Assembly (NCBI RefSeq): GCF_017901175.1
Contig: NZ_CP072793.1
Coordinates: 1,860,001-1,924,000, forward strand
Direction: 5' to 3'
Length of the DNA stretch: 64,000 nucleotides
From: Thiothrix unzii
GTDB lineage: Bacteria; Pseudomonadota; Gammaproteobacteria; Thiotrichales; Thiotrichaceae
Part shown: positions 55,751 through 62,607 of the stretch, piece by piece
Layout of the letters: the number at the start of each line of letters is the position of its first letter
Position numbering within the stretch: the stretch's first letter is position 1
The notes under the pieces: generated by a model
What the model was told of the DNA's origin: nothing
The model's input: the letters and a program-made list of their open reading frames with translations, nothing else
The model's database searches: none
Translations under genes and position numbers: made by a program

Positions 55751-57063
55751 GAGACTGTAAACTGAACTGTGTAACTGCTATATAACGTGAATCCCAAGAA
55801 GGAGCAGTAACATGGAACGCCTCGACCCGAAACTCATGGATGACTTACTCAGCGATTGCAAAACGCCTGCTGATGTCAAAAACCTTTACAGCCAGCTCTT
55901 GCAGCGGATGATCAACCGCAGCTTGGAAGCCGAATTGGATGTGCACCTAAACTACGACAAGGGTGAGCGTAGCGAAGCCGGGCAACGGCGCAGCAATACC
56001 CGTAACGGCAAAGGCAACAAGACCATCAAAGGCGAATTTGGTGAGTTGCAGGTAGAGACACCGCGTGACCGTGATGGCAGCTTTGAGCCGAAGTTGATAC
56101 AAAAACGCCAAATACGGTTAGCAGGGATGGAAGAACACATCCTGACGCTGTACGCCAAAGGCATGACCACCCGCGACATCGAAGACACGATCAAACGCCT
56201 GTACGGGGTGGACATCTCGCATACGCTGATCGCGGAAGTAACCGAAGCCGTTCAGGGCGAAGCTAAAGCGTGGCAGACGCGAGCACTGGATAATATCTAC
56301 CCGATTGTCTGGCTCGATGGGATTGTCGTTAAAGTTCAACAAGATAAGCAGGTCATCAATAAATCAGCCCATGTGGTATTGGCGGTCAACTTACGCGGTG
56401 AAAAGGACGTGTTGGGCATCTGGTTGGCAGAAAATGAAGGTGCCAAGTTCTGGTTATCGGTCTTGACGGAACTACGCCACCGGGGCGTACAAGACATCTA
56501 CGTGGCGTGCATGGATGGCTTAAACGGCTTGCCTGAAGCCGTCAACGCGGTCTTCCCAAAACGCTGACCCAGTTGTGCATGGTACACATGGTTCGCGCCA
56601 GCTTGCGCTACGTCACCGCCAAGGATACCAAAGGTGTGGTCGCTGCCCTCAAGCGCATTTACCAGTCCAGCACTGCTGAAGAAGCCGAACACGAACTGGA
56701 AGCCCTCGACACCGAATGGGGTAACAAATACAAAGCAGTCGTGCGTCTATGGCGCGGTAACTGGGCGAATGTCATCCCGTTTTTCCAGTTCCAGCCGGAG
56801 ATCCGCAAAGTGATTTACACCACCAATGCGATTGAATCCCTGAACATGAGTTTGCGCAAGTTTACCCGCAACCGGCGCATCTTTCCCAATGACAGTTCAG
56901 CCCTCAAAAGCCTGTATTTGGCGGTACGCGAAGCCTCGCAAAAGTGGTCGGTCATTCACCACTGGAAACCCGCTTTGCAGACTTTTTTACTTATGTTCGG
57001 TGAAGAGCGGGTTCCGCTCTCCGCCCTATGAAAAACGTGTTACACAGTTTATTTGACAGACTC
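55751..57063 (+). mobile_element. IS256-family insertion sequence, copy 2 (frameshifted), inside an attC site
   Basis: The element is 1313 bp with the same terminal repeats as copy 1, opposite orientation. It is flanked by a perfect 8-bp target duplication TTCTTAAT (55743-55750 and 57064-57071), typical of IS256. It is one base shorter than copy 1 because CCCCAAAACG has become CCCAAAACG near 56560. Confidence 0.95.
55812..57031 (+). pseudogene. IS256-family transposase, disrupted by a 1-base deletion
   Basis: The first part (251 codons) is identical to copy 1 up to VNAVFPK, then goes out of frame and stops at 56567. The rest (152 codons from 56573) continues the copy 1 protein to the end. 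The break falls in a C-run followed by A-run (CCCAAAAC against CCCCAAAAC in copy 1). The C-run is the sort of place where single-base loss occurs. The DDE triad is split, so this copy needs transposase in trans. Confidence 0.92.
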
Positions 57064-57208
57064 TTCTTAATTTCTACTCCCCGCCGCGCCCGTCATGTTG
57101 ACGTTGAACTAAACCGCTAACGCGGTAGCCCACTGATTCCCAACGATTTTCCTCTGATGAGCCACACTTTAAGTGTCCGATAGATGGACATTTACAGGAG
57201 AACCCATC

Positions 57209-58078
57209 ATGAAAGTCAGCCCGTTGCGCCAGCGGATGCTGGATGCCATGCAGATGCGTGGCTATTCCCCCAGAACCCACGACAGTTATGTCCAAGCCGT
57301 CCTTGACCTAAGCCACTATTACCACCGCTCACCAGACAAGATTTCGGCGGATGAGGTGCAGCAATGGTTGCTGTGGCTGTTAAAAGAACGCCACGTTTCA
57401 TCCTCCACCTGTCACCTGTATTTCAACGGGATACGCTTCCTGTTTGTGACGGTGCTGGAAGATGCGGATTTTATGGCTTACCGCTTTGCCTTGCCCAAAC
57501 GCCAGCAACGTTTGCCTGATTTGCTGTCGCGGGCGGAGGTCAGCCAACTGGTGGCAGCCCCCGACAACCCGACCCACCGGCTGCTGTTGCTGAGCTGTTA
57601 TGCCTGCGGGCTGCGGGTCAGTGAGTTGGTGAATATCCGGGTGCAGGACATTGACGGCAGCCGCCGCATCTTGCATGTGGTGCAGGGCAAGGGGCAAAAA
57701 GACCGTTACGTGCCCGTACCCGACACCTTGCTGGCACAATGGCGGGCTTACTGGCAGCGTTGCCACCCCAAACAATGGCTGTTTCCGGGGAAATACTACG
57801 GCTACCAACAGTCGATGACGACACCCCAGAAAATCTACCTGCGCGCCAAGCGGCAAGTGGGTATCCGCAAGGCAGGCGGCATCCATAGCCTGCGCCATGC
57901 GTTTGCCACGCATTCGTTGCAGGCGGGAATGCCGATCCACCAGTTGCAGCAGGTGTTGGGGCATGAGCATGTCAGCAGCACGATGCGCTATGCGCATTGG
58001 TTGCCGGAAACCCAACAAGGCGGGCAAGCCATTGATCTGCTGGCGGGGCTGGATGCCGCCGCCGTATGTTACGCCTAG
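57209..58078 (+). CDS. XerC/D-like tyrosine recombinase of the IS91-type element
   Basis: I start it at ATG 57209 with CAGGAG upstream, giving 289 residues. An N-terminal SAM-like domain (SPRTHDSYVQAVLDLSHYY) precedes the catalytic part: Arg in CGLRVSELVN, Lys in VQGKGQKDRY, HSLRHAFATH, GHEHVSSTM and nucleophile Tyr in MRYAHW. It lacks the extra helix-rich insert between patches II and III that marks integron integrases (IntI). Similar recombinases often travel with IS91-family transposases, where their role is unclear. Confidence 0.88.
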   Translation: MKVSPLRQRMLDAMQMRGYSPRTHDSYVQAVLDLSHYYHRSPDKISADEVQQWLLWLLKERHVSSSTCHLYFNGIRFLFVTVLEDADFMAYRFALPKRQQRLPDLLSRAEVSQLVAAPDNPTHRLLLLSCYACGLRVSELVNIRVQDIDGSRRILHVVQGKGQKDRYVPVPDTLLAQWRAYWQRCHPKQWLFPGKYYGYQQSMTTPQKIYLRAKRQVGIRKAGGIHSLRHAFATHSLQAGMPIHQLQQVLGHEHVSSTMRYAHWLPETQQGGQAIDLLAGLDAAAVCYA

Positions 58079-59184
58079 CCGAGGTGGTGCAGCGGTTTCA
58101 GTCACACTTGCCGCCGCTGCCACCGCCAGTGAACAAGGTGTGCCAACAACTGCTGGCGTGCCGCACCGCTGCCTTGGGTGGTTTCCAACTGCGCTGTGGG
58201 GAATGCGGCGAGGAAGTCCCGCTGTACCATGCCTGCCGCAACCGCCATTGCCCGCGTTGCCAGCAGCAGGCCAGCGAGCAGTGGCAACAGCGTGAACTGG
58301 CGAATGTTGTGCCTGCACCGTACTTCCATCTGGTGTTCACCCTGCCACATGAGTTGAACGGTTGGGTCAGGCTACATCCAGCGGTGGTTTACCATGCCCT
58401 GTTCCGCAGCGTGTGGGACACACTCAACACCTTGGGGCATGACCCCAAACGCCTCAACGGGCAATTGGGGATGACTGCGGTACTGCACACCTGGGGGCAG
58501 AACCTCAGCCAGCATGTCCACCTGCATTGCCTGATCCCCGGCGGGGCATTGGATGCTGCGCAACAGTGGCATCCGGCAAAAAGCACCTACCTGTTCCCGA
58601 TCCGAGTGCTGTCGCGCCTGTTCCGGGGCAAGCTGGTCAGCCGCTTGCGGGAGGCTGCCGAGGATGGGCAATTGCCGCGTGTCACCCACCCCGGTGAGGT
58701 TAAACAATTGCTGGGGCAACTGATGCGTAAAGACTGGGTGGTGTATGCCAAACCCTGCCTGCACAAGGCCGAAACGGTGGTGAAATATCTGGCACGCTAC
58801 ACCCGCAAGATTGCCATCAGTGAGTCGCGCCTGTTGGGTATCACCGATGAAACGGTCAGCTTCCGCTACCACGATTACCGCGATGGGCAGCAGAAAGTGA
58901 TGACCTTGGCGGGTGATGAGTTCCTGCGCCGCTTCCTGCAACACGTATTGCCTGCGGGGTTCCTGCGCATCCGCCATTACGGCTGGTTGGCGAATGCCTG
59001 CCGCAAAACCCGCTTGCCGCAAGTGCGCGAGGCCATTGCCCGTTACGCACCCACGCTGCCAATGGTGGCAGACAAGCCAATGGAAGCCATTGCTCGCTTT
59101 GATGGCATCCCTTGCCCTTGTTGCAAAACCGGGATGATGCGGGTGCGTTACCCGCTGCCGCCGCAACGGTTGGAGTATGGTTGA
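58066..59184 (+). CDS. IS91-family HUH transposase
   Basis: The protein has 372 residues. An N-terminal zinc-binding region (CGECGEEVPLYHACRNRHC, PRC) precedes the HUH motif QHVHLHCLIPGGAL and the two candidate nucleophile tyrosines in VKYLARYTRKIA. C-terminal CPCCKTG adds another zinc knuckle. It nicks and moves single strands by a rolling-circle mechanism. It overlaps the recombinase gene and is complete. Confidence 0.93.
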   Translation: MLRLAEVVQRFQSHLPPLPPPVNKVCQQLLACRTAALGGFQLRCGECGEEVPLYHACRNRHCPRCQQQASEQWQQRELANVVPAPYFHLVFTLPHELNGWVRLHPAVVYHALFRSVWDTLNTLGHDPKRLNGQLGMTAVLHTWGQNLSQHVHLHCLIPGGALDAAQQWHPAKSTYLFPIRVLSRLFRGKLVSRLREAAEDGQLPRVTHPGEVKQLLGQLMRKDWVVYAKPCLHKAETVVKYLARYTRKIAISESRLLGITDETVSFRYHDYRDGQQKVMTLAGDEFLRRFLQHVLPAGFLRIRHYGWLANACRKTRLPQVREAIARYAPTLPMVADKPMEAIARFDGIPCPCCKTGMMRVRYPLPPQRLEYG

Positions 59185-59343
59185 CGGCACAATAGGCAGG
59201 TAGGTTTAGCTTTGGGCAAGGGAAAAACAGGCAGCCCCGGACTGCCCCCCACGGCTGTTGCGTCTGCTGGACAAAAGGCTCGAAACGCCCCTGACCCTGT
59301 GCTATGTTTGACCACAATCAGGGTAGCAGGCGGTGACAAGGCA

Positions 59344-59511
59344 ATGGAAAAGCAGCAGTCGGTGTTAAATAATCGGGCAGCATGGGCTAATGTAGCGAAA
59401 GGCTGGAAAAGCAATCCCCTTATAGATAAAGAGTGGGACTCCGTAGCACGCGGTTCCGTCCAACAAGACATTTATGCCCAGTGCTGCCGCACACGGCATA
59501 AAATGCTTTAA
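59344..59511 (+). CDS. Possible small cassette protein, overlapping attC
   Basis: A 55-codon frame from ATG 59344 (MEKQQSVLNNRAAWANVAKG) ends at TAA 59509-59511, inside the attC. Protein-like composition and the position just before an attC suggest the tail of cassette B or the whole of a small cassette gene. It could instead be chance reading of the IS91-like element's flank. AAGG stands 5 bases upstream. Confidence 0.35.
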   Translation: MEKQQSVLNNRAAWANVAKGWKSNPLIDKEWDSVARGSVQQDIYAQCCRTRHKML

Positions 59512-59519
59512 CGTTATGT
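59458..59519 (+). other. attC site (62 bp), boundary of cassettes B and C
   Basis: R'' GTCCAAC (59458-59464) fits RYYYAAC exactly and R' GTTATGT (59513-59519) begins cassette C. Between them CATTTATGCC pairs with GGCATAAAATG through 10 bp with one bulged A, and an inner GTGC/GCAC stem closes on TGCC. Such an imperfect hairpin with extrahelical bases is what integron integrases recognise. Confidence 0.85.
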
Positions 59520-59532
59520 TTAGGAAAAAAAT

Positions 59533-60387
59533 ATGACCACACAGCAACAAAAAATAGACAACGTTTTTAAGCAAGTTATCTTAGGAATAGAAGATGAACT
59601 TAAAGCAATCTATAAAAAAGAATATGCAATTCCCTATACAAATGCCCTTGAATTAATCATTGAAGTTAAGGTAAAAATCAATGAAATATTAGAGGCCATG
59701 AGAAATGCAAAAAAGAACATTTCCACATCCAAAGCAATAGAAAAAGAATACACTAAAATAAAAGATGACTATGATAAAATAATGCCAAAAATAAAAAAAC
59801 TACTTCAACTTGAAAGTGCGAAAATTAATGAACTAGCCAAATCGCTTCAGATAAGAGAAGCAGCATTTCCTAATGATTTTCTAGGTGACTCACTACTAAT
59901 AAAGTCATTAGAACTAAACAGAGCAACTCTTGAAAGCACAGTTCTTCAAATAGATGACTCAAGAGCTATAACCCAAATATATATAGATTTATGTGATTTG
60001 TGTATTGATCAATATATAAAAAATACACTTGGACTTGAGCATAAGGCAAAAATTAAAAGAGAAGTAAAAGACGCGGGAGTAATCATGACCAATATTTTAG
60101 GAATGGCTCCAATAATTGGTTTACCTTTCAGCTTGATAAACTTATTAATGGCTATTGCCGAACTTAATCAATCAATATTAAAAAAACCTCAAGAGAGAGC
60201 TGATCAGCTAGAATTTTTAACCGAATTATCTAAACTATGGAATAAAGTCTTTACTGAATTAGGTCAACTGGTTGTTGATCATCTTCACATAGTAGATGAT
60301 CAACATATAAATCTTAACGATGCGAAAAACACTTTATTTTCTGATTATCAATATTGGAAAAATCGTTTAAATACAGGCCGCAATTAA
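59533..60387 (+). CDS. Cassette C protein: unrecognised helical protein
   Basis: The protein has 284 residues, starting at ATG 59533 behind TTAGGA, 19 bp after the cassette boundary and ending one base before its attC. It is AT-rich, Lys/Ile/Asn-rich. Two long charged helical segments (about 5-60 and 60-125) are followed by a central hydrophobic stretch (about 183-212, VIMTNILGMAPIIGLPFSLI) and a soluble helical end. The Gly/Pro/Ile-rich stretch could insert in a membrane. The family is unknown. Cassette genes of this type often encode toxins, antitoxins or phage-defence proteins, which is only a possibility here. Confidence 0.78.
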   Translation: MTTQQQKIDNVFKQVILGIEDELKAIYKKEYAIPYTNALELIIEVKVKINEILEAMRNAKKNISTSKAIEKEYTKIKDDYDKIMPKIKKLLQLESAKINELAKSLQIREAAFPNDFLGDSLLIKSLELNRATLESTVLQIDDSRAITQIYIDLCDLCIDQYIKNTLGLEHKAKIKREVKDAGVIMTNILGMAPIIGLPFSLINLLMAIAELNQSILKKPQERADQLEFLTELSKLWNKVFTELGQLVVDHLHIVDDQHINLNDAKNTLFSDYQYWKNRLNTGRN

Positions 60388-60388
60388 A

Positions 60389-60479
60389 ACATAACGAGAA
60401 TATCGACGACGGACGCAGTGACAGCTCGCGACTCTGCCCAATCGACTCCCCGCCGCGCCCGTCAGCCATGACGTTGAGG
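60389..60479 (+). other. attC site (91 bp) of cassette C
   Basis: R'' ACATAAC (60389-60395) is the exact complement of GTTATGT at the start of cassette C (59513-59519). R' is GTTGAGG (60473-60479). The inner arms ATCGACGACGGACGC and CGCCGCGCCCGTCAG can pair imperfectly. It is very like the IS-split attC of cassette A. Confidence 0.88.
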
Positions 60480-60761
60480 CTGTAGAATAACCTCCAAACC
60501 ACTTTTTCGACTTTTGGGGATTGAGCGAAAAATAAACAAATGTGAAGTTCTACGCAAATCTTAGAGGAGTTTTCAGTGAAAAGTGTTCAAAGATTTACGT
60601 ACTTTTGAGATTTTGTTAGAGAAACCTAGGTTTTTCTACGCCCTCGTTAAACGCCAAAAACCTACCGCCCATCAGTTTTCCGAAAATACATTTTACATAA
60701 ATTGCATATTATCCATTAGCTGACAGCTATTTTATAGATTGATAAAATTAGGGAAATTAAC
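60480..60761. other. Non-coding AT-rich leader region
   Basis: About 280 bp without a gene. It holds a 12-bp perfect palindrome AAACCTAGGTTT (60622-60633), GTTAAAC at 60646 and GTTAGAG at 60615 (R'-like but without matching arms), and an AT-rich promoter-like block (TATTTTATAGATTGATAAAAT) just before the next ATG. Confidence 0.5.
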
Positions 60762-61052
60762 ATGGATAGTATTCAACCAAATCGACCAACGCCCCCAATA
60801 AAAAACACTAAAGTTGACACTGCTGCACCATCAGCCCAATCTGTTGCCAAATTTAATGAAGCGTCCAGTGCACCTCAGATAGGTAGTGCTTTCCCTACTA
60901 TCAACGAACAGCAACAGGCAGATGATGTCCTTATAAACAACTCAAATACTCAAGAGTCTTATTGGGTTCCTAATGGTGCTGCTCCAGATGCAGCGAGAGC
61001 AGCAGCAGGCGTTCAATTTTGTCGAGTTGAAGCAAAATGTACTACACCGTAG
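60762..61052 (+). CDS. Hypothetical small protein
   Basis: The protein has 96 residues, starting at ATG 60762 with AGGG upstream. The first 60 residues are Pro/Ser/Thr/Asn/Gln-rich and probably disordered. The end has two Cys (QFCRVEAKCTTP). It has no signal peptide or known domain. It is followed within 15 bp by a small membrane protein gene, so the two may be co-expressed. Confidence 0.55.
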   Translation: MDSIQPNRPTPPIKNTKVDTAAPSAQSVAKFNEASSAPQIGSAFPTINEQQQADDVLINNSNTQESYWVPNGAAPDAARAAAGVQFCRVEAKCTTP

Positions 61053-61066
61053 TGTCATGGTGATTC

Positions 61067-61264
61067 ATGGTTAATAATGCGACATTTTTCAAATACGTTA
61101 AGATCGCCCTATTTGGCTGGGGTATCATGTTGTGTGGCTTTGCAATCGCCCACTTTACTGTACTTGATTTCATTGGCAAAGCCATCATGTGGATTGGTAT
61201 TTTATTGGGATGGTGGGGAGTCGGCAAAGCCACTCAAATTTTTTTTCGCGCTCGATTTAAATAA
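61067..61264 (+). CDS. Hypothetical small two-helix membrane protein
   Basis: The protein has 65 residues with two hydrophobic helices (about 13-30, IALFGWGIMLCGFAIAHF; about 34-52, FIGKAIMWIGILLGWWG) and a basic end. It is very small, like immunity proteins or holin-like proteins, but no family is recognised. It lies 15 bp from the previous gene and 28 bp from a half attC. Confidence 0.6.
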   Translation: MVNNATFFKYVKIALFGWGIMLCGFAIAHFTVLDFIGKAIMWIGILLGWWGVGKATQIFFRARFK

Positions 61265-61291
61265 TCAAAATAATATCAAGTAGTTTCAATA

Positions 61292-61326
61292 GTCTAACTG
61301 ATTTATTCGACGACGGACGCAGCGAC
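61292..61326 (+). other. Half attC-like sequence
   Basis: GTCTAAC (61292-61298) fits R'' (RYYYAAC), and TCGACGACGGACGC at 61307-61320 is identical to the same position in the attC sites of cassettes A and C. No right arm with a GTT core follows, so the site appears truncated and probably inactive. Confidence 0.6.
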
Positions 61327-61466
61327 AAGTCCAGATTGTCATCCTCGAAGCGAAAGAGAAAGGGCTTTACCCTATTATCCCTATGAAGATGGCTGCCTGA
61401 CTCCGGTTTGCAGACTCTACGTGTCAAACAGACCTAAGACCACTAATTTTTTAGCAAGCGTATTTT

Positions 61467-62141
61467 ATGGCTAGATTTAACTTCCCCATACCCATTTGTT
61501 TTGCCACTCAATCAGGTGGAACAACGCTTGATCGTGACCAAGAAGGAGGCAATCCATTTGCGACGGCACTAATCAGGTTTTCATCGCTGTTTGACGCTAA
61601 AATTGATGAGTTTCAGGATAAGCTTGATGAATTGACAGTTGAGATTAGCCATAACCACCAGAAACCGGAATGGATAGGTGCGGAATTAAGCCAAGATTGG
61701 CGAATTCAAAAACCGAAAATTGGATCAAAAGAACGTAGAACGGCTTTAGTTCTTGTCGTATCTGATTATACCGATTCTGCCAGAGGCACGCTCAAAGGAG
61801 CGGCATGGGATGAGTTGAGAATCTCCGCGATGTTAGCAAGACACGGCTTTTCAGTGACTCAAGGCGTAGGTTCATCACGCCAAGCTATTCTTTGCGCATT
61901 GGATGAGTTTAGTAGCGTATCCAGCAATTCGGATATTTCAATTATTTACGCCACTGGTCATGGCTATGAGGCCGGAAATAATGTGTATCTTATTCCGGGT
62001 GATTACCCAATGAATAATGCCTTTGGAGCTATTGAACTGAATCAAGATGCTATAACTATTTCAAAAATCGTTAGTTCTTGTTCTGCTAAAAATATGAACC
62101 TCGTCTTTTTTGCAGGTTGTCGAACGAAGGCAGAAGATTAA
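61467..62141 (+). CDS. Caspase-like (peptidase C14) protein with permuted order
   Basis: The protein has 224 residues. The second half (about 85-224) is a caspase p20-like domain: TALVLVVSDYTDSARGTLKG, the catalytic His in YATGHGYEAGNN and Cys in LVFFAGCRTK, which is close to the C-terminus. The first 40 residues (ICFATQSGGTTLDRDQEGGN, then PFATALIRF) look like the p10 strand that normally follows the catalytic Cys in bacterial caspase homologues. So p10 appears to precede p20, or the gene is a deletion fusion of two caspase genes. No effector or sensor domain is attached. Confidence 0.7.
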   Translation: MARFNFPIPICFATQSGGTTLDRDQEGGNPFATALIRFSSLFDAKIDEFQDKLDELTVEISHNHQKPEWIGAELSQDWRIQKPKIGSKERRTALVLVVSDYTDSARGTLKGAAWDELRISAMLARHGFSVTQGVGSSRQAILCALDEFSSVSSNSDISIIYATGHGYEAGNNVYLIPGDYPMNNAFGAIELNQDAITISKIVSSCSAKNMNLVFFAGCRTKAED

Positions 62142-62208
62142 TCCAGCAAATCTTAGCATTGCACACCTCCCACTTAATCACTAAAACAATATTCATGAGG
62201 TATTCACA

Positions 62209-62598
62209 ATGGAACCATTAGATGCTGCCAAGCTCATTGAAGCAGGATACACCGAAGACCCAGAAGCTCTAAAACAATTTGAACGCCGCTATTTTATACC
62301 AATCGTTTTGCCATTGGCTAACTTTGTTATTATGTCAATCTTGGCACTGTTTGGAATAGTATCTGAAATTCCGGTCATTGCATCCTTTGTTGCATTATTT
62401 TTCATTGGCATTGCGATTGCCGCCTTAATGTATTATTCAAACCCGCTGTCACGCTTTAGTGGTTTACCGTTAAAGAAATACAGATCACTCGTTCCCAAAA
62501 CACCGGGACGCGAACTTTTATACGTTTGCCCAGAGAGTAAAACATTCTTTCGCCGCATTCATGCGAAGCCCAAAATTAAACCGACAGTTTTTTATTAG
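62209..62598 (+). CDS. Hypothetical membrane protein
   Basis: The protein has 129 residues, starting at ATG 62209 with TGAGG upstream. Residues about 30-53 (IVLPLANFVIMSILALFGIV) and 56-78 (VIASFVALFFIGIAIAALMYY) are membrane helices. The short N-terminus (DAAKLIEAGYTEDPEALKQF) and the basic C-terminus are soluble. No family is recognised. It lies 67 bp after the caspase-like gene and may be its partner. Confidence 0.6.
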   Translation: MEPLDAAKLIEAGYTEDPEALKQFERRYFIPIVLPLANFVIMSILALFGIVSEIPVIASFVALFFIGIAIAALMYYSNPLSRFSGLPLKKYRSLVPKTPGRELLYVCPESKTFFRRIHAKPKIKPTVFY

Positions 62599-62607
62599 CC
62601 CAAATCG

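Larger units (their letters stand above)
55700..57109 (+). other. attC site of cassette A, split by IS256 copy 2
   Basis: The left part is 55700-55750, the right part 57072-57109, rejoined length 89 bp. R'' is TTCTAAC (55700-55706), the exact complement of GTTAGAA that opens this cassette at 54576-54582. R' is GTTGAAC (57103-57109), a perfect GTTRRRY. The inner arms TCGACGACGGACGC and CGCCGCGCCCGTCA can pair imperfectly. The site closely resembles the intact attC at 60389-60479, including the shared CTCCCCGCCGCGCCCGTCA block. Confidence 0.82.
57110..59457 (+). mobile_element. IS91-like element with tyrosine recombinase and HUH transposase (ends approximate)
   Basis: The two mobile-element genes at 57209-58078 and 58066-59184 overlap by 13 bp. 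The left end is probably at or near 57110, right after GTTGAAC of the broken attC. IS91 elements insert beside GAAC or CAAG. Small hairpins stand at the left (ACACTTTAAGTGT; TGTCC/GGACA at about 57162-57190). The right end lies somewhere between 59185 and 59457 and was not located. Confidence 0.6.

Noticed and set aside
53195-57063. Composite transposon made of the two IS256 copies and the gene between them
   Set aside because: Copy 2 has its own perfect target duplication and the gene between is explained as an integron cassette. The outer flanks of the pair do not match.
57209-58078. Tyrosine recombinase as the integron integrase of the cassette array
   Set aside because: It lacks the extra insert between patches II and III typical of IntI and overlaps an IS91-type transposase gene, so it belongs to that element.
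60615-60652. Further R' cores GTTAGAG and GTTAAAC as attC sites
   Set aside because: No paired R'' arm or hairpin of the right geometry is found around them.
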